Assembly: GCA_048520025.1 (NCBI GenBank) | Contig: DBFZTP010000143.1 | Span: 1 to 14,513, forward strand | Direction of reading: 5' to 3' | Origin: Aphodousia sp048520025 | GTDB taxonomy: Bacteria > Pseudomonadota > Gammaproteobacteria > Burkholderiales > Burkholderiaceae_F | Length of the DNA: 14,513 nt | Part shown: one piece after another, positions 7,261 through 14,161 of the stretch | How the letters are laid out: every line of letters begins with the position of its first letter | Position numbering within the stretch: the stretch's first letter is position 1 | The notes under the pieces: generated by a model | Told to the model about the DNA's origin: nothing | Database searches by the model: none | The model's input: only the letters and a program-made list of their open reading frames with translations | Made by a program: the position numbers and the translations under genes

Positions 7261-7852
7261 TGAGGTCTTCCATTTCTTTGAGCGTATGAATCGGCGTAAA
7301 GGTACCGTCATCGTTGGCTCTAAAGACATAGTGTTCTTTTAAGTAAATCAAATCGGGGCGACCGACGCTTTCAAGTTCGGCCAAAATGGCAGCGCGTGCA
7401 ACCACTTTTGCGCCTGCGGCCGTTGCCAATTCTTCAATGGCTTTCAGTGATTCGCCCGTGGCAAAGACGTCATCAATCAAAGCGATGCGTTTGCCCTTAA
7501 TACGCTCAGCGTCGGCACCATCGAGCCACAAGGTTTGCTCTTTTTGTGTCGTGACAGAGTGCAAGGTATGAGAGAGCGCATTTTGCATGTAGGGCTTGTA
7601 GCTTTTGCGAGCAACGATGAAGTCTTTCATGCCCATGATGCGACTCATTTCATAGGTAAGAATGATGCCTTTGGCTTCAGCCGTCATCAAAAGGTCAACT
7701 TCAGGCAAACGTTTGACAAGTTCGGGAGCGGCGGCTTGAACTAACTCGGTGTCGGATAACACCACAAAACTGGCCAGTGCCAACTTGTCTGCGACGCGAA
7801 CATAAGGCAATTTGCGCTTAATGCCTAATAATTCAAAGTCAAAGTACTTCAT
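7253..7852 (-). CDS. Adenine/xanthine-type purine phosphoribosyltransferase
   Basis: This 199-residue cytoplasmic enzyme is a type I phosphoribosyltransferase, which condenses a purine base with PRPP to give a nucleoside monophosphate and pyrophosphate. The PRPP-binding signature ALIDDVFATGES is at residues 124-135, preceded by TAEAKGI (57-63) and the base-pocket flap region FIVARKSYKPYM (78-89), as in the adenine and xanthine phosphoribosyltransferases. The residue pattern fits Apt/Xpt better than hypoxanthine or uracil enzymes, but adenine and xanthine cannot be told apart here. GGGAG lies about ten bases before the ATG. It sits beside an adenosine deaminase-family gene and purM, consistent with purine salvage and interconversion. 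Confidence 0.85.
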   Translation of the reverse strand: MKYFDFELLGIKRKLPYVRVADKLALASFVVLSDTELVQAAAPELVKRLPEVDLLMTAEAKGIILTYEMSRIMGMKDFIVARKSYKPYMQNALSHTLHSVTTQKEQTLWLDGADAERIKGKRIALIDDVFATGESLKAIEELATAAGAKVVARAAILAELESVGRPDLIYLKEHYVFRANDDGTFTPIHTLKEMEDLKK

Positions 7853-7943
7853 TGCAAAAAAACTCCCTCAAAAACCAATAACAGGAACAGCATCAATTGT
7901 AACGAAAGATCGGGTTATCCGTTGTTTTTGTTTTTAACTATCG

Positions 7944-7959
7944 CATCTATATATTTAGT
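7944..7959 (+). promoter_or_regulatory. Degenerate upstream NrdR box
   Basis: The core CTATATATT matches the centre of the NrdR consensus (aCaCwAtATaTwGtgt); I count 11 of 16 positions. Its centre is 33 bp, about three helical turns, from the centre of the stronger box at 7977-7992. NrdR sites usually occur as such pairs on the same helical face. Confidence 0.5.
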
Positions 7960-7975
7960 GAAAAGGATAGGCAGA

Positions 7976-8004
7976 TTGACAATATATTGTGTTATAGTGA
8001 AAAT
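7976..8004 (+). promoter_or_regulatory. Promoter of the small NrdD-like gene
   Basis: A consensus -35, TTGACA (7976-7981), is followed 17 bp later by GAAAAT (7999-8004) as a moderate -10. TATAGT (7993-7998) is a better -10 sequence but is too close to that -35. The NrdR box covers the -35 and the spacer, so bound NrdR would block RNA polymerase. Confidence 0.55.
7977..7992 (+). promoter_or_regulatory. NrdR box upstream of the NrdD-like small gene
   Basis: The 12-bp perfect palindrome ACAATATATTGT (7979-7990) within this 16-bp span matches the NrdR consensus aCaCwAtATaTwGtgt at 14 of 16 positions by eye. NrdR is the ATP/dATP-sensing repressor of bacterial ribonucleotide reductase genes. Finding its site before a gene with an NrdD motif supports both calls independently. 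Confidence 0.75.
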
Positions 8005-8027
8005 CGCATTCGAAAAGGAGAATGAAA

Positions 8028-8201
8028 ATGGACGAAAAAATTCAATTAAAAGACAGCGAACGTCAACCCTGTGAAGTGTGGACCCGAGTGATGGGTTACC
8101 ATCGTCCGGTTTCGTCTTTCAATGTGGGTAAGAAGGGTGAATTTGCTGAGCGTAAATGCTTTGAAGAAAAGAAGTGCCACTTAGAAGGACCCGCCAAGTA
8201 A
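8028..8201 (+). CDS. Stand-alone NrdD-like glycyl-radical domain, 57 residues
   Basis: This protein matches only the extreme C terminus of class III anaerobic ribonucleotide reductase NrdD, the part that carries the glycyl radical. Residues 16-34 (EVWTRVMGYHRPV, then SSFNVGK) parallel the RVxGYxxP...FNxGKxxExxxR pattern of phage T4 NrdD, placing Gly23 at the radical glycine. There is no catalytic barrel and no room for one. The four-Cys zinc site of NrdD is missing; the Cys residues are C15, C44 and C50. AAGGAG (8015-8020) is seven bases from the ATG at 8028, which is preferred over the in-frame ATG at 8022 because that one is only one base from the site. It has its own promoter, an NrdR box and a terminator, so it looks like a working gene rather than debris. 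Its function is unknown: spare glycyl-radical part, regulator or split NrdD piece. Confidence 0.85.
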   Translation: MDEKIQLKDSERQPCEVWTRVMGYHRPVSSFNVGKKGEFAERKCFEEKKCHLEGPAK

Positions 8202-8207
8202 CAAAAA

Positions 8208-8230
8208 GAGGATCGAAAATTCGATCCTCA
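8208..8230. terminator. Bidirectional terminator after the NrdD-like gene and the deaminase gene
   Basis: GAGGATCG pairs with CGATCCTC across 8208-8229, with up to two further A-T pairs closing the loop. The plus side continues AATTTGTTTT. The minus side continues with TTTTTGTT. It therefore serves both convergent genes. Confidence 0.85.
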
Positions 8231-8250
8231 ATTTGTTTTAGCACCTGCGC

Positions 8251-9345
8251 TTAAGCGGGGAATTTTTTGACCAATTCGTCAAATTCTTCACTCCATTCTT
8301 TCTTCCACTTGTCTTTCGTTGCTTCGTCAATCCAAGCGCCGTCAATGCCGTTTAACATAAAGCCCTTGAGTTGATCGAGGGAGAAATTCAAGAAGTTGTA
8401 CATCAACATCCACGTTTGCGTTGCATTGACGTGGTGCATCGTGGGATCGTCCGTATTGGGATGGACACGAAGACCCATTTCAACCATTTTGCGAATCGGT
8501 TGCTTAATCGCCCATTCTTCATCGGTGAACGTACGCAAGTAGTATGAGTTCGTGGGCACGACCGTAAAGATAAAGTCACGATCTTTGGCGATTTTGACGA
8601 GTTCAGGATTATCAATAATCGTGTAGCAGTGATCCAAGCGATCGGCTTTTAAAAGATCCATGGCGGTTTCAACATTGCGCCAGTGGCAGCCGAATTCGCC
8701 GGCGTGAATCGTGATCTTAAAGCCCGCATCCTTGGCCATCATAAAGGCCTTCCAGAAGTTTTCCGGTTCATGATCGTTTTCACGATAGTCGATCCCCAGG
8801 CCAATGGTTTCAGGCGCACGATGTGCAATCATTTCTCGCACCAACTCAACGGCGTATTCAGGTTCGGCTTCGCGGTCAATGGAAGGAATTAAGCGACCGA
8901 TAACGCCGAAATCCTTTTCACCTTGATGAATGCCTTCGATGATGGCAGCTTGCGCAGCTTCGAAGCTATAGTGACGGGCCAAACCCGTGTAGTTCCAGAA
9001 AAACTCCGTGTAACGAATGCCGTGCTTTTTGCAGTCTTGGAGGTATTCGTAGGTAATGCGTGTGAGCATTTCGGGCTTAATCAAAATGTGCTCTTCTAAA
9101 GCACGGAAAATGCGCAAAACACCCACCGGCTTATCACCACGAGTGAAAAAACCGTCGATTTCTTCTTGGCTGACAGGAGCGCCGGAAGTTTTAACAAAGT
9201 CTTCGAAAGTGGCTTTTTGCGTGGTGCCCAATAAATGGCAATGCAATTCCGTTTTAGGAATGGCAGAGAAAAAGTCCATGTGTGCTTGCGTCATCGGACG
9301 AGCAAAGGGAGAATCAGGAACAAAGGCAGGATTGTCTTTACGCAT
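8251..9345 (-). CDS. Adenosine deaminase-family protein, divergent
   Basis: The 364-residue protein belongs to the adenosine/adenine deaminase family of zinc TIM-barrel amidohydrolases, which remove the 6-amino group from purines or their nucleosides. The metal and catalytic positions are intact: HCH at 35-37, HAGE at 214-217, His239 and the NTDDP Asp pair 299-300. Substrate-pocket motifs differ: RLDHCYT (236-242) replaces the usual RIGHG, PTNSYYL replaces PTSN, and IGLGIDYREN replaces the GxDLxGxE loop. It is therefore probably active, but the substrate may not be adenosine. The ATG ending at 9345 is chosen because GGAG (9355-9358) lies nine bases upstream; a TTG five codons earlier overlaps that site. 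It follows purM on the same strand after a hairpin, and the phosphoribosyltransferase nearby supports a purine role. Confidence 0.85.
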   Translation of the reverse strand: MRKDNPAFVPDSPFARPMTQAHMDFFSAIPKTELHCHLLGTTQKATFEDFVKTSGAPVSQEEIDGFFTRGDKPVGVLRIFRALEEHILIKPEMLTRITYEYLQDCKKHGIRYTEFFWNYTGLARHYSFEAAQAAIIEGIHQGEKDFGVIGRLIPSIDREAEPEYAVELVREMIAHRAPETIGLGIDYRENDHEPENFWKAFMMAKDAGFKITIHAGEFGCHWRNVETAMDLLKADRLDHCYTIIDNPELVKIAKDRDFIFTVVPTNSYYLRTFTDEEWAIKQPIRKMVEMGLRVHPNTDDPTMHHVNATQTWMLMYNFLNFSLDQLKGFMLNGIDGAWIDEATKDKWKKEWSEEFDELVKKFPA

Positions 9346-9368
9346 TGAAATTAACTCCAAAATGACAA

Positions 9369-9394
9369 TAGGCGAAATATTGTTATTTCGCCTA
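9369..9394 (-). terminator. Strong hairpin between purM and the deaminase gene
   Basis: TAGGCGAAATA (9369-9379) and TATTTCGCCTA (9384-9394) form a perfect 11-bp stem with a TTGT loop. On the minus strand it follows purM and is followed by TTGTCATTTT, a modest T-rich tail. It is probably a terminator or attenuator of purM. Its base is only about ten bases from the deaminase ribosome site, so it could also affect translation of that gene. Confidence 0.6.
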
Positions 9395-9425
9395 CTGTGA
9401 TAGAACTTCTCTAGTGTGTTAATTA

Positions 9426-10454
9426 TTAGATAACAACACAGCCGGGTTCTTGGTCTTTACGCGTGACGATTTCGCCCAAGCGGAAGACCTTTTCACCTTC
9501 GGCTTCGAAAGCCTTGATAGCGGCATCAGCTTCCTCAGCCGACACGATTACGACCATGCCGATACCGTTGTTAAACACACGGTGCATTTCGTGAGAATCG
9601 ATGTTGCCGGCTTCTTGCAACCAGTCGAAGACGGCCGGACGCGTCCAGCTGTCAGCGTGAATAACGGCTTGCGTGTTTTCAGGAAGAATACGGGGCACGT
9701 TTTCGATCAAACCGCCACCCGTGATGTGGGCCATGCCCTTGATCTTGACGCTCTTCATAACGTTGAGCACTTGCTTGACGTAAATGCGCGTCGGTTCCAT
9801 CACACAGTCGGCCAAGGTACGACCATCCAAGGGCATATCCCAAGAGGTGTTCGTCACTTCAACGACCTTACGGATCAAAGAGAAACCGTTAGAGTGCGGG
9901 CCGGAAGAGGCCAAACCTAAAACAACGTCACCGGCAGCAATGGACTTGCCGTCAATGGCTTGATCTTTTTCAACGATACCGACAGCGAAACCGGCGAGGT
10001 CATATTCGCCTTCGGGGTACATACCCGGCATTTCAGCCGTTTCACCACCGATCAAAGCGCAACCGGCTAATTCGCAACCGCGAGCAACACCGCCCACCAC
10101 GCGTTCAGCCACGTCAACGTCGAGCTTACCGCAAGCGAAGTAGTCCAAGAAGAATAAGCTCTTGGCACCTTGCACCAAGATGTCGTTGACGCTCATGCCG
10201 ACCAAGTCTTGACCGACCGTGTCGTGACGACCCAACGTGAAGGCCAACTTCAATTTCGTGCCCACGCCGTCCGTACCGGTCACAAGAACAGGGTTCTTGT
10301 ATTCTTTGGAGATTTCAAACATAGCACCGAAACCACCGACACTGGCTAAAACGCCCGGAATAAGCGTCTTCTTAGCCAAAGGCTTGATTCGATCAACGAG
10401 TTCGTCGCCAGCATCAATATCAACACCGGCAGCAGCGTAAGAAAGTTGCGTCAT
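9426..10454 (-). CDS. purM: Phosphoribosylformylglycinamidine cyclo-ligase PurM (AIR synthetase)
   Basis: PurM closes the imidazole ring of FGAM using ATP to give AIR, the fifth step of de novo purine synthesis, in the cytoplasm. The 342-residue protein (E. coli has 345) begins MTQLSYAAAGVDIDAGDELV, the usual opening. It shows the ATP-grasp-like PurM signatures GTDGVGTKLKLA, VGMSVNDILVQGA, LIGGETAEMPGMY, GLASSGPHSNGFSL and HITGGGLIENVPRIL. The start at 10454 is preferred over an upstream in-frame start at 10514, because the extra 20 residues are not PurM-like and GGGGA lies upstream. It is divergent from hda across 104 bp. A consensus TTGACA reads on its strand at 10509-10514, but without a clear -10. 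Confidence 0.97.
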   Translation of the reverse strand: MTQLSYAAAGVDIDAGDELVDRIKPLAKKTLIPGVLASVGGFGAMFEISKEYKNPVLVTGTDGVGTKLKLAFTLGRHDTVGQDLVGMSVNDILVQGAKSLFFLDYFACGKLDVDVAERVVGGVARGCELAGCALIGGETAEMPGMYPEGEYDLAGFAVGIVEKDQAIDGKSIAAGDVVLGLASSGPHSNGFSLIRKVVEVTNTSWDMPLDGRTLADCVMEPTRIYVKQVLNVMKSVKIKGMAHITGGGLIENVPRILPENTQAVIHADSWTRPAVFDWLQEAGNIDSHEMHRVFNNGIGMVVIVSAEEADAAIKAFEAEGEKVFRLGEIVTRKDQEPGCVVI

Positions 10455-10495
10455 AGTAGGATAAATCCCCAAAAAAATTAAATGTGGCGGTACAC

Positions 10496-10523
10496 TTGCG
10501 TATCCGTCTGTCAATCTTATTAT
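10496..10523 (+). promoter_or_regulatory. Putative promoter of the hda operon
   Basis: TTGCGT (10496-10501) and TATTAT (10518-10523) are spaced by 16 bp in the purM/hda divergent gap. The leader would be about 29 bases long. The match is moderate, and the position fits the first gene of the plus-strand run. Confidence 0.4.
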
Positions 10524-10558
10524 TTTACCAAGGCTTAAGGCTATTTAGTAACAAAGAG

Positions 10559-11200
10559 ATGCTGTTTGAACAACTTCCCCTTGATATTGCTATTGATCCT
10601 GCACCGACATTAGAGAATTTTGTCGTCGGTGAGAATGCGCCTGCCTTGAATTGTTTAAAACAAATGAGCGAGGTGGCAGAGCCTCAATTGGTTTACCTTT
10701 GGGGTCCCGAAGGCGTAGGGAAGACCCATTTGGCACAAGCCATGGGACTGATTGACTACGGTGTTCCCGTCTTCTCACCCGATCGCGTTCGTTACGCTGT
10801 TGACGAAGTCGATACGTTGTCTGAAAACGGTCTTGATCTTTTATTCGCACTCATCAATGAAATCCGTGTTCATCCCGGCACCACGCTTGTGATGACGGGG
10901 AGAAAGTCTCCGGCGGAGAAGTTTGTTCGCGAAGATATTCTGACTCGCTTGACTTGGGGCGCAGTTTTCCAAATTAAACCTTTAAAAGGCGAAATGTGGG
11001 AAGTGCTGATGGCGCAGGCCATGGCTCGTGGCATTGTGGTGACACCCGAGGCGCAAAAGTGGATGCAAACCTATTTGCCTCGAGACATTAAAACGCTTTC
11101 TCGCCTGTTATCCCAAATGGACCGTGAATTGTTGGCCTTAAAGAAAAATGCCATCACGGTGCCGGAACTCAAAAAGTGGTTGGATAAGCAAACCCTTTAA
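10559..11200 (+). CDS. hda: DnaA regulatory inactivator Hda
   Basis: Hda, with the DNA-loaded sliding clamp, stimulates hydrolysis of DnaA-bound ATP and so prevents re-initiation of replication. The 213-residue AAA+ protein starts MLFEQLPLDI; QLPLD (5-9) is a clamp-binding motif of the QLxLP type. Walker A is GPEGVGKT (49-56), the Walker B region is AVDEVDTL (80-87), sensor 1 lies in MTGRKSP, the Arg-finger box is DILTRLTWG (126-134) and the DnaA-like sensor 2 is near RDIKTLSRLL. The ATG at 10559 is used because the upstream 25 in-frame residues do not resemble Hda, although the ribosome site (AAAGAG) is weak. It leads the run hda-HAD-pcnB-folK, divergent from purM, as is usual in Burkholderiales. 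Confidence 0.93.
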   Translation: MLFEQLPLDIAIDPAPTLENFVVGENAPALNCLKQMSEVAEPQLVYLWGPEGVGKTHLAQAMGLIDYGVPVFSPDRVRYAVDEVDTLSENGLDLLFALINEIRVHPGTTLVMTGRKSPAEKFVREDILTRLTWGAVFQIKPLKGEMWEVLMAQAMARGIVVTPEAQKWMQTYLPRDIKTLSRLLSQMDRELLALKKNAITVPELKKWLDKQTL

Positions 11201-11213
11201 TTGCGGGGAAAAT

Positions 11214-11897
11214 ATGAAACTCGCCGTATTTGATCTGGATGGAACGCTTTTATCGGTCGATGCCGGTGTGCAATGGATTGAGTATTTAGCTAAGCAAAGT
11301 GGCGTTGATATGCGTGGTGAAGTTGCTCAATGTCATCAGTTCTTAGCGGATTATCGAGCGGGAAATTTTGACGTCGAAGCCTTTATGGCTTATCACATGA
11401 CAATTTTGTCGCGCTTTCCTCGTCAGTTTCTTCTGTGGATTCGAGAAAACTTTCTCAACGAAATAATTTTTCCCAAAATCACGTCGTCTGCTTTGGGGCT
11501 TGTCTCAGCTATGAAAGCCGATGGCTACACGTTGGTGATGGCCACGGGGACTCAACGCTTCATCAGCGCGCCCATTGCTGAACGTTTTGGTATTGAGCAT
11601 GTGTTGGCAACAACGCCACTTTTGACGCCCGAAGGGGAGTTTTCCGGTCAACACTTGGGCGATTATTGTTATGGCGCAAGCAAAATTGATCGATTGTCGG
11701 ACTTTTTGACGTCAAAAGGGGAGCAAGTTGAGAACTTGGAACATCTTGTTTTTTATACCGATTCCATAACTGACCTTCCCTTGATACAATTCGTAGAAAA
11801 ATTTAACGGTCATGTGGTTGCAACCAATCCGGATCCTCGACTAAAAGAACTAGCAGAAAAACGAGGTTGGTCTGTTATTGAGCTCTTTGCTCGATAA
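11214..11897 (+). CDS. HAD-IB family phosphatase
   Basis: The 227-residue cytoplasmic enzyme is a haloacid dehalogenase superfamily hydrolase of the phosphoserine-phosphatase-like IB branch. The nucleophile motif DLDGTLL is at residues 7-13, motif II is MATGTQ near 109-114, the motif III Lys is in YGASKIDRL, and motif IV is YTDSITDLPL. A helical cap lies between motifs I and II, as usual in this branch. The substrate is not determined; family members act on phosphoserine, histidinol phosphate or other small phosphates. Its ATG follows GGGGA and is 14 bases after the hda stop, so it is probably co-transcribed with hda and pcnB. The position between hda and pcnB is, as I recall, conserved in Burkholderiales, though the reason is not known. 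Confidence 0.9.
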   Translation: MKLAVFDLDGTLLSVDAGVQWIEYLAKQSGVDMRGEVAQCHQFLADYRAGNFDVEAFMAYHMTILSRFPRQFLLWIRENFLNEIIFPKITSSALGLVSAMKADGYTLVMATGTQRFISAPIAERFGIEHVLATTPLLTPEGEFSGQHLGDYCYGASKIDRLSDFLTSKGEQVENLEHLVFYTDSITDLPLIQFVEKFNGHVVATNPDPRLKELAEKRGWSVIELFAR

Positions 11898-11945
11898 AGA
11901 AACAGACGCTTTTTCGGAGGGCGGCCCTGGAAGGACTTTTCTTAA

Positions 11946-13658
11946 ATGTTCAAAAATATTATTGCCTATACGAAAGAATTTTTTGCTCCTGCAAAAAAGT
12001 CTTCTCAACCCAATCGCACGCCTCGTGTGATTTCAAGAGATGAACACGGTATCAACCGTCGTCAAGTCAGCTACGAAGCCATCAAAACCGTAAGAAACCT
12101 TCAGCAAGCAGGCTTTGAAGCTTATGTTGTCGGTGGTGCTGTGCGTGACTTGATGTTGGGTGTTACCCCGAAAGATTTTGACGTGGTTACCAATGCAACG
12201 CCCGAGCAAATCAAACGTTGCCAACGCCGTGCCATTATTATTGGTCGTCGTTTCCGTTTAGTTCACGTGATGTTTGGTCGAGAAATTATTGAGTGTTCGA
12301 CCTTTCGTGCGTTGCACGCCGATGGCGTTGAAAAGGATCGCTTTGGTCGCGTGATTTCCGATAACGTTTTTGGTGAAATGTGGGAAGACGCCGCGCGTCG
12401 CGACTTTACGATTAATGCGCTTTATTACAATCCGACCACAGAAGAAGTGATTGATTATCACAACGGCATGCAAGACATTCTCGAGGGCGTGGTTCGTATT
12501 ATTGGAGACGCTAAAGAGCGTTATCGTGAGGATCCTGTACGTATGCTTCGTGCGGTGCGTATTGCGTCCAAATTAAATTTCAAAATCGATGAAGAAACGT
12601 TAAGTCCCATTAAACGTCAATCGGGCCTTTTATCTAACGTTCCCGAGGCCCGACTTTTTGATGAAGCCCTCAAACTCTTAACGTGCGGTAAGGCGGTTAA
12701 GTGCTTGGAAGTTTTACAAAGTCTGAACCTTTATCGCAACGTGATTCCTTTGTTGGATGTTGCTCTTAAAGAGCCCCATGGGGAAGAATTTTTGATGTTG
12801 GCGATGCAACGCACCGATGAGCGCATTTCCATCGGTAAAAAGGTCTCTCCGTCCTTTTTGTTTGCCACGCTTTTGTGGCCGATGACGCACCGTATTTTTG
12901 AAGAGCATATCGCTCGTGGTCAAGGTCAGATTCCTGCCATGATTGCCGCAGGTCAAGAAGTGCTTCACCAACAGTGTGAACGCTTGGCTATTCAAAACCG
13001 TTTTGTCGAAGATATTCTGACCATTTGGGTCTTGCAAGTAAAACTCTTGCGTCGCTCTTCCGTGCGTGCCACATTCGGTTTATTGAATATTCCGAAGTTC
13101 CGAGCTGGTTACGACTTTATGCTTTTGCGCAGCATCTTAGGTTTGGTTGATAAAGAAATTGTTGATTGGTGGACGCAATTTCAAGAAGCCGACGAAGATC
13201 GTCGCCATGAGATGGTTCAAAAGCAAGCAGAACTCAACGCTCAAGCCCGTAAAGTTAAGCGCGGTGAAGTGAAAAAGCCCTCTAAGGCACAAATCAAAAA
13301 GCAATTGATGCAAGAGGCTCAAACGTGGCAAGAAGTGCGTGATACGGATCGCTTAATTGAAGACTTGGACATCGAGGATGATGTTTTAGAGACCTTCAAT
13401 GAGATGGCCGGGCGAAGCGAAAAACCGGCTAAGCCTCCTCGCAAACCTCGCACTCGCCGAGCACCTCGCAAAAAAGAAGCGCCGAAGGCAAGTGATGAGA
13501 TCGTTATCGTTCCAGATGTCGCGATCGAAATGAATGATGCGCCCGCAGTGAAGGCTCAAGAGACAGAAGCGCCGAAAAAGAGAAAAGCTCCTGTGCGCCG
13601 TACGAGAAAACCTGCTGTACGTAAAGCGGCTCTGTTAGATACGAAGCCTGCGGAGTAA
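11946..13658 (+). CDS. pcnB: Poly(A) polymerase PcnB with long basic C-terminal tail
   Basis: PcnB adds A tails to RNA 3' ends, which marks transcripts for decay by PNPase and the degradosome. The 570-residue protein has the class II nucleotidyltransferase core: GGAVRD at 63-68, the catalytic Asp pair in PKDFDVVT (D77, D79), RRDFTINALYY (151-161) and the head-to-neck segment EDPVRMLRAVRIASKL (195-210). RRAIIIGRRFRLVHV fits bacterial poly(A) polymerase rather than the CCA-adding enzyme. It is about 100 residues longer than E. coli PcnB. The extra sequence is a tail from about residue 470 with two Lys/Arg/Pro-rich blocks around an acidic stretch, probably disordered and RNA-binding. GGAAGGA precedes the ATG. 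folK starts two bases after its stop. Confidence 0.96.
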   Translation: MFKNIIAYTKEFFAPAKKSSQPNRTPRVISRDEHGINRRQVSYEAIKTVRNLQQAGFEAYVVGGAVRDLMLGVTPKDFDVVTNATPEQIKRCQRRAIIIGRRFRLVHVMFGREIIECSTFRALHADGVEKDRFGRVISDNVFGEMWEDAARRDFTINALYYNPTTEEVIDYHNGMQDILEGVVRIIGDAKERYREDPVRMLRAVRIASKLNFKIDEETLSPIKRQSGLLSNVPEARLFDEALKLLTCGKAVKCLEVLQSLNLYRNVIPLLDVALKEPHGEEFLMLAMQRTDERISIGKKVSPSFLFATLLWPMTHRIFEEHIARGQGQIPAMIAAGQEVLHQQCERLAIQNRFVEDILTIWVLQVKLLRRSSVRATFGLLNIPKFRAGYDFMLLRSILGLVDKEIVDWWTQFQEADEDRRHEMVQKQAELNAQARKVKRGEVKKPSKAQIKKQLMQEAQTWQEVRDTDRLIEDLDIEDDVLETFNEMAGRSEKPAKPPRKPRTRRAPRKKEAPKASDEIVIVPDVAIEMNDAPAVKAQETEAPKKRKAPVRRTRKPAVRKAALLDTKPAE

Positions 13659-13660
13659 TC

Positions 13661-14152
13661 ATGAGTTTTGCTCATAAGGCGTATGTGGCGCTTGGTGCCA
13701 ATTTGGGAGAGCCTCTGAAGGCTCTCCAAGACGTGATTGCCGTCATTAATGCTGAGCCCGGAATTAACGTTGAAGCAACGTCACATTTTTATCAGACGGC
13801 GCCCATTGACTCATCGGGGCCGGATTACGTCAATGCGGTGATTTTGGTATCGACCTCTTTGACACCGGAAGAGCTTTTGACGGCACTTTTGCGCATTGAA
13901 AAAGATTTTGGTCGTATGCGCCCTATCGGAATTCATAACGCACCGCGCACGATGGATTTGGATTTACTGACTTATGACGAAGAAACGCGTCAAAGTGAGT
14001 TTCTTATTTTGCCTCACCCCCGTATGCATGAACGCGCTTTTGTTTTAGTGCCGATGTGTGACATTGACTCCAAGGCGAAGATTGCGGGCAAGGGGGTTGT
14101 GCAAGACTTCTTGGCAGGCGTTGCCGATCAACCGATTTTTAAAATCGTCTAA
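13661..14152 (+). CDS. folK: 6-hydroxymethyl-7,8-dihydropterin pyrophosphokinase FolK
   Basis: FolK transfers pyrophosphate from ATP to 6-hydroxymethyl-dihydropterin, the step before dihydropteroate synthase in folate synthesis. The 163-residue protein has the expected length. It shows the N-terminal YVALGANLGEP (8-18), then FYQTAPI (43-49), the ATP-loop region FGRMRP (83-88), and APRTMDLDLLTYD with the magnesium-binding Asp residues D99 and D101. Near the end, LPHPRMHERAFVLVPM is the family signature. GGAG lies just before the ATG within the end of pcnB, and the gap is only two bases, so translation is likely coupled to pcnB. Confidence 0.97.
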   Translation: MSFAHKAYVALGANLGEPLKALQDVIAVINAEPGINVEATSHFYQTAPIDSSGPDYVNAVILVSTSLTPEELLTALLRIEKDFGRMRPIGIHNAPRTMDLDLLTYDEETRQSEFLILPHPRMHERAFVLVPMCDIDSKAKIAGKGVVQDFLAGVADQPIFKIV

Positions 14153-14161
14153 AAATTTCCT

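Noticed and set aside
7976..7990. FNR site before the small NrdD-like gene
   Set aside because: Only the left half (TTGAC) resembles FNR; the right half reads TATTG instead of ATCAA, and the palindrome fits NrdR far better.
8028..8201. Small NrdD-like gene as a pseudogene remnant
   Set aside because: No other nrdD fragment is seen up- or downstream, and the gene has an intact reading frame, ribosome site, promoter, NrdR box and terminator. A remnant cannot be fully excluded without the rest of the genome.
10455..10514. Upstream in-frame extension of purM by 20 residues
   Set aside because: The extension overlaps the divergent promoter area and does not look like PurM, whose normal start MTQLSY is at 10454.
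10484..10558. Upstream in-frame extension of hda by 25 residues
   Set aside because: It would cover the predicted promoter and is not Hda-like, whereas the clamp-binding motif is at the expected distance from the ATG at 10559.
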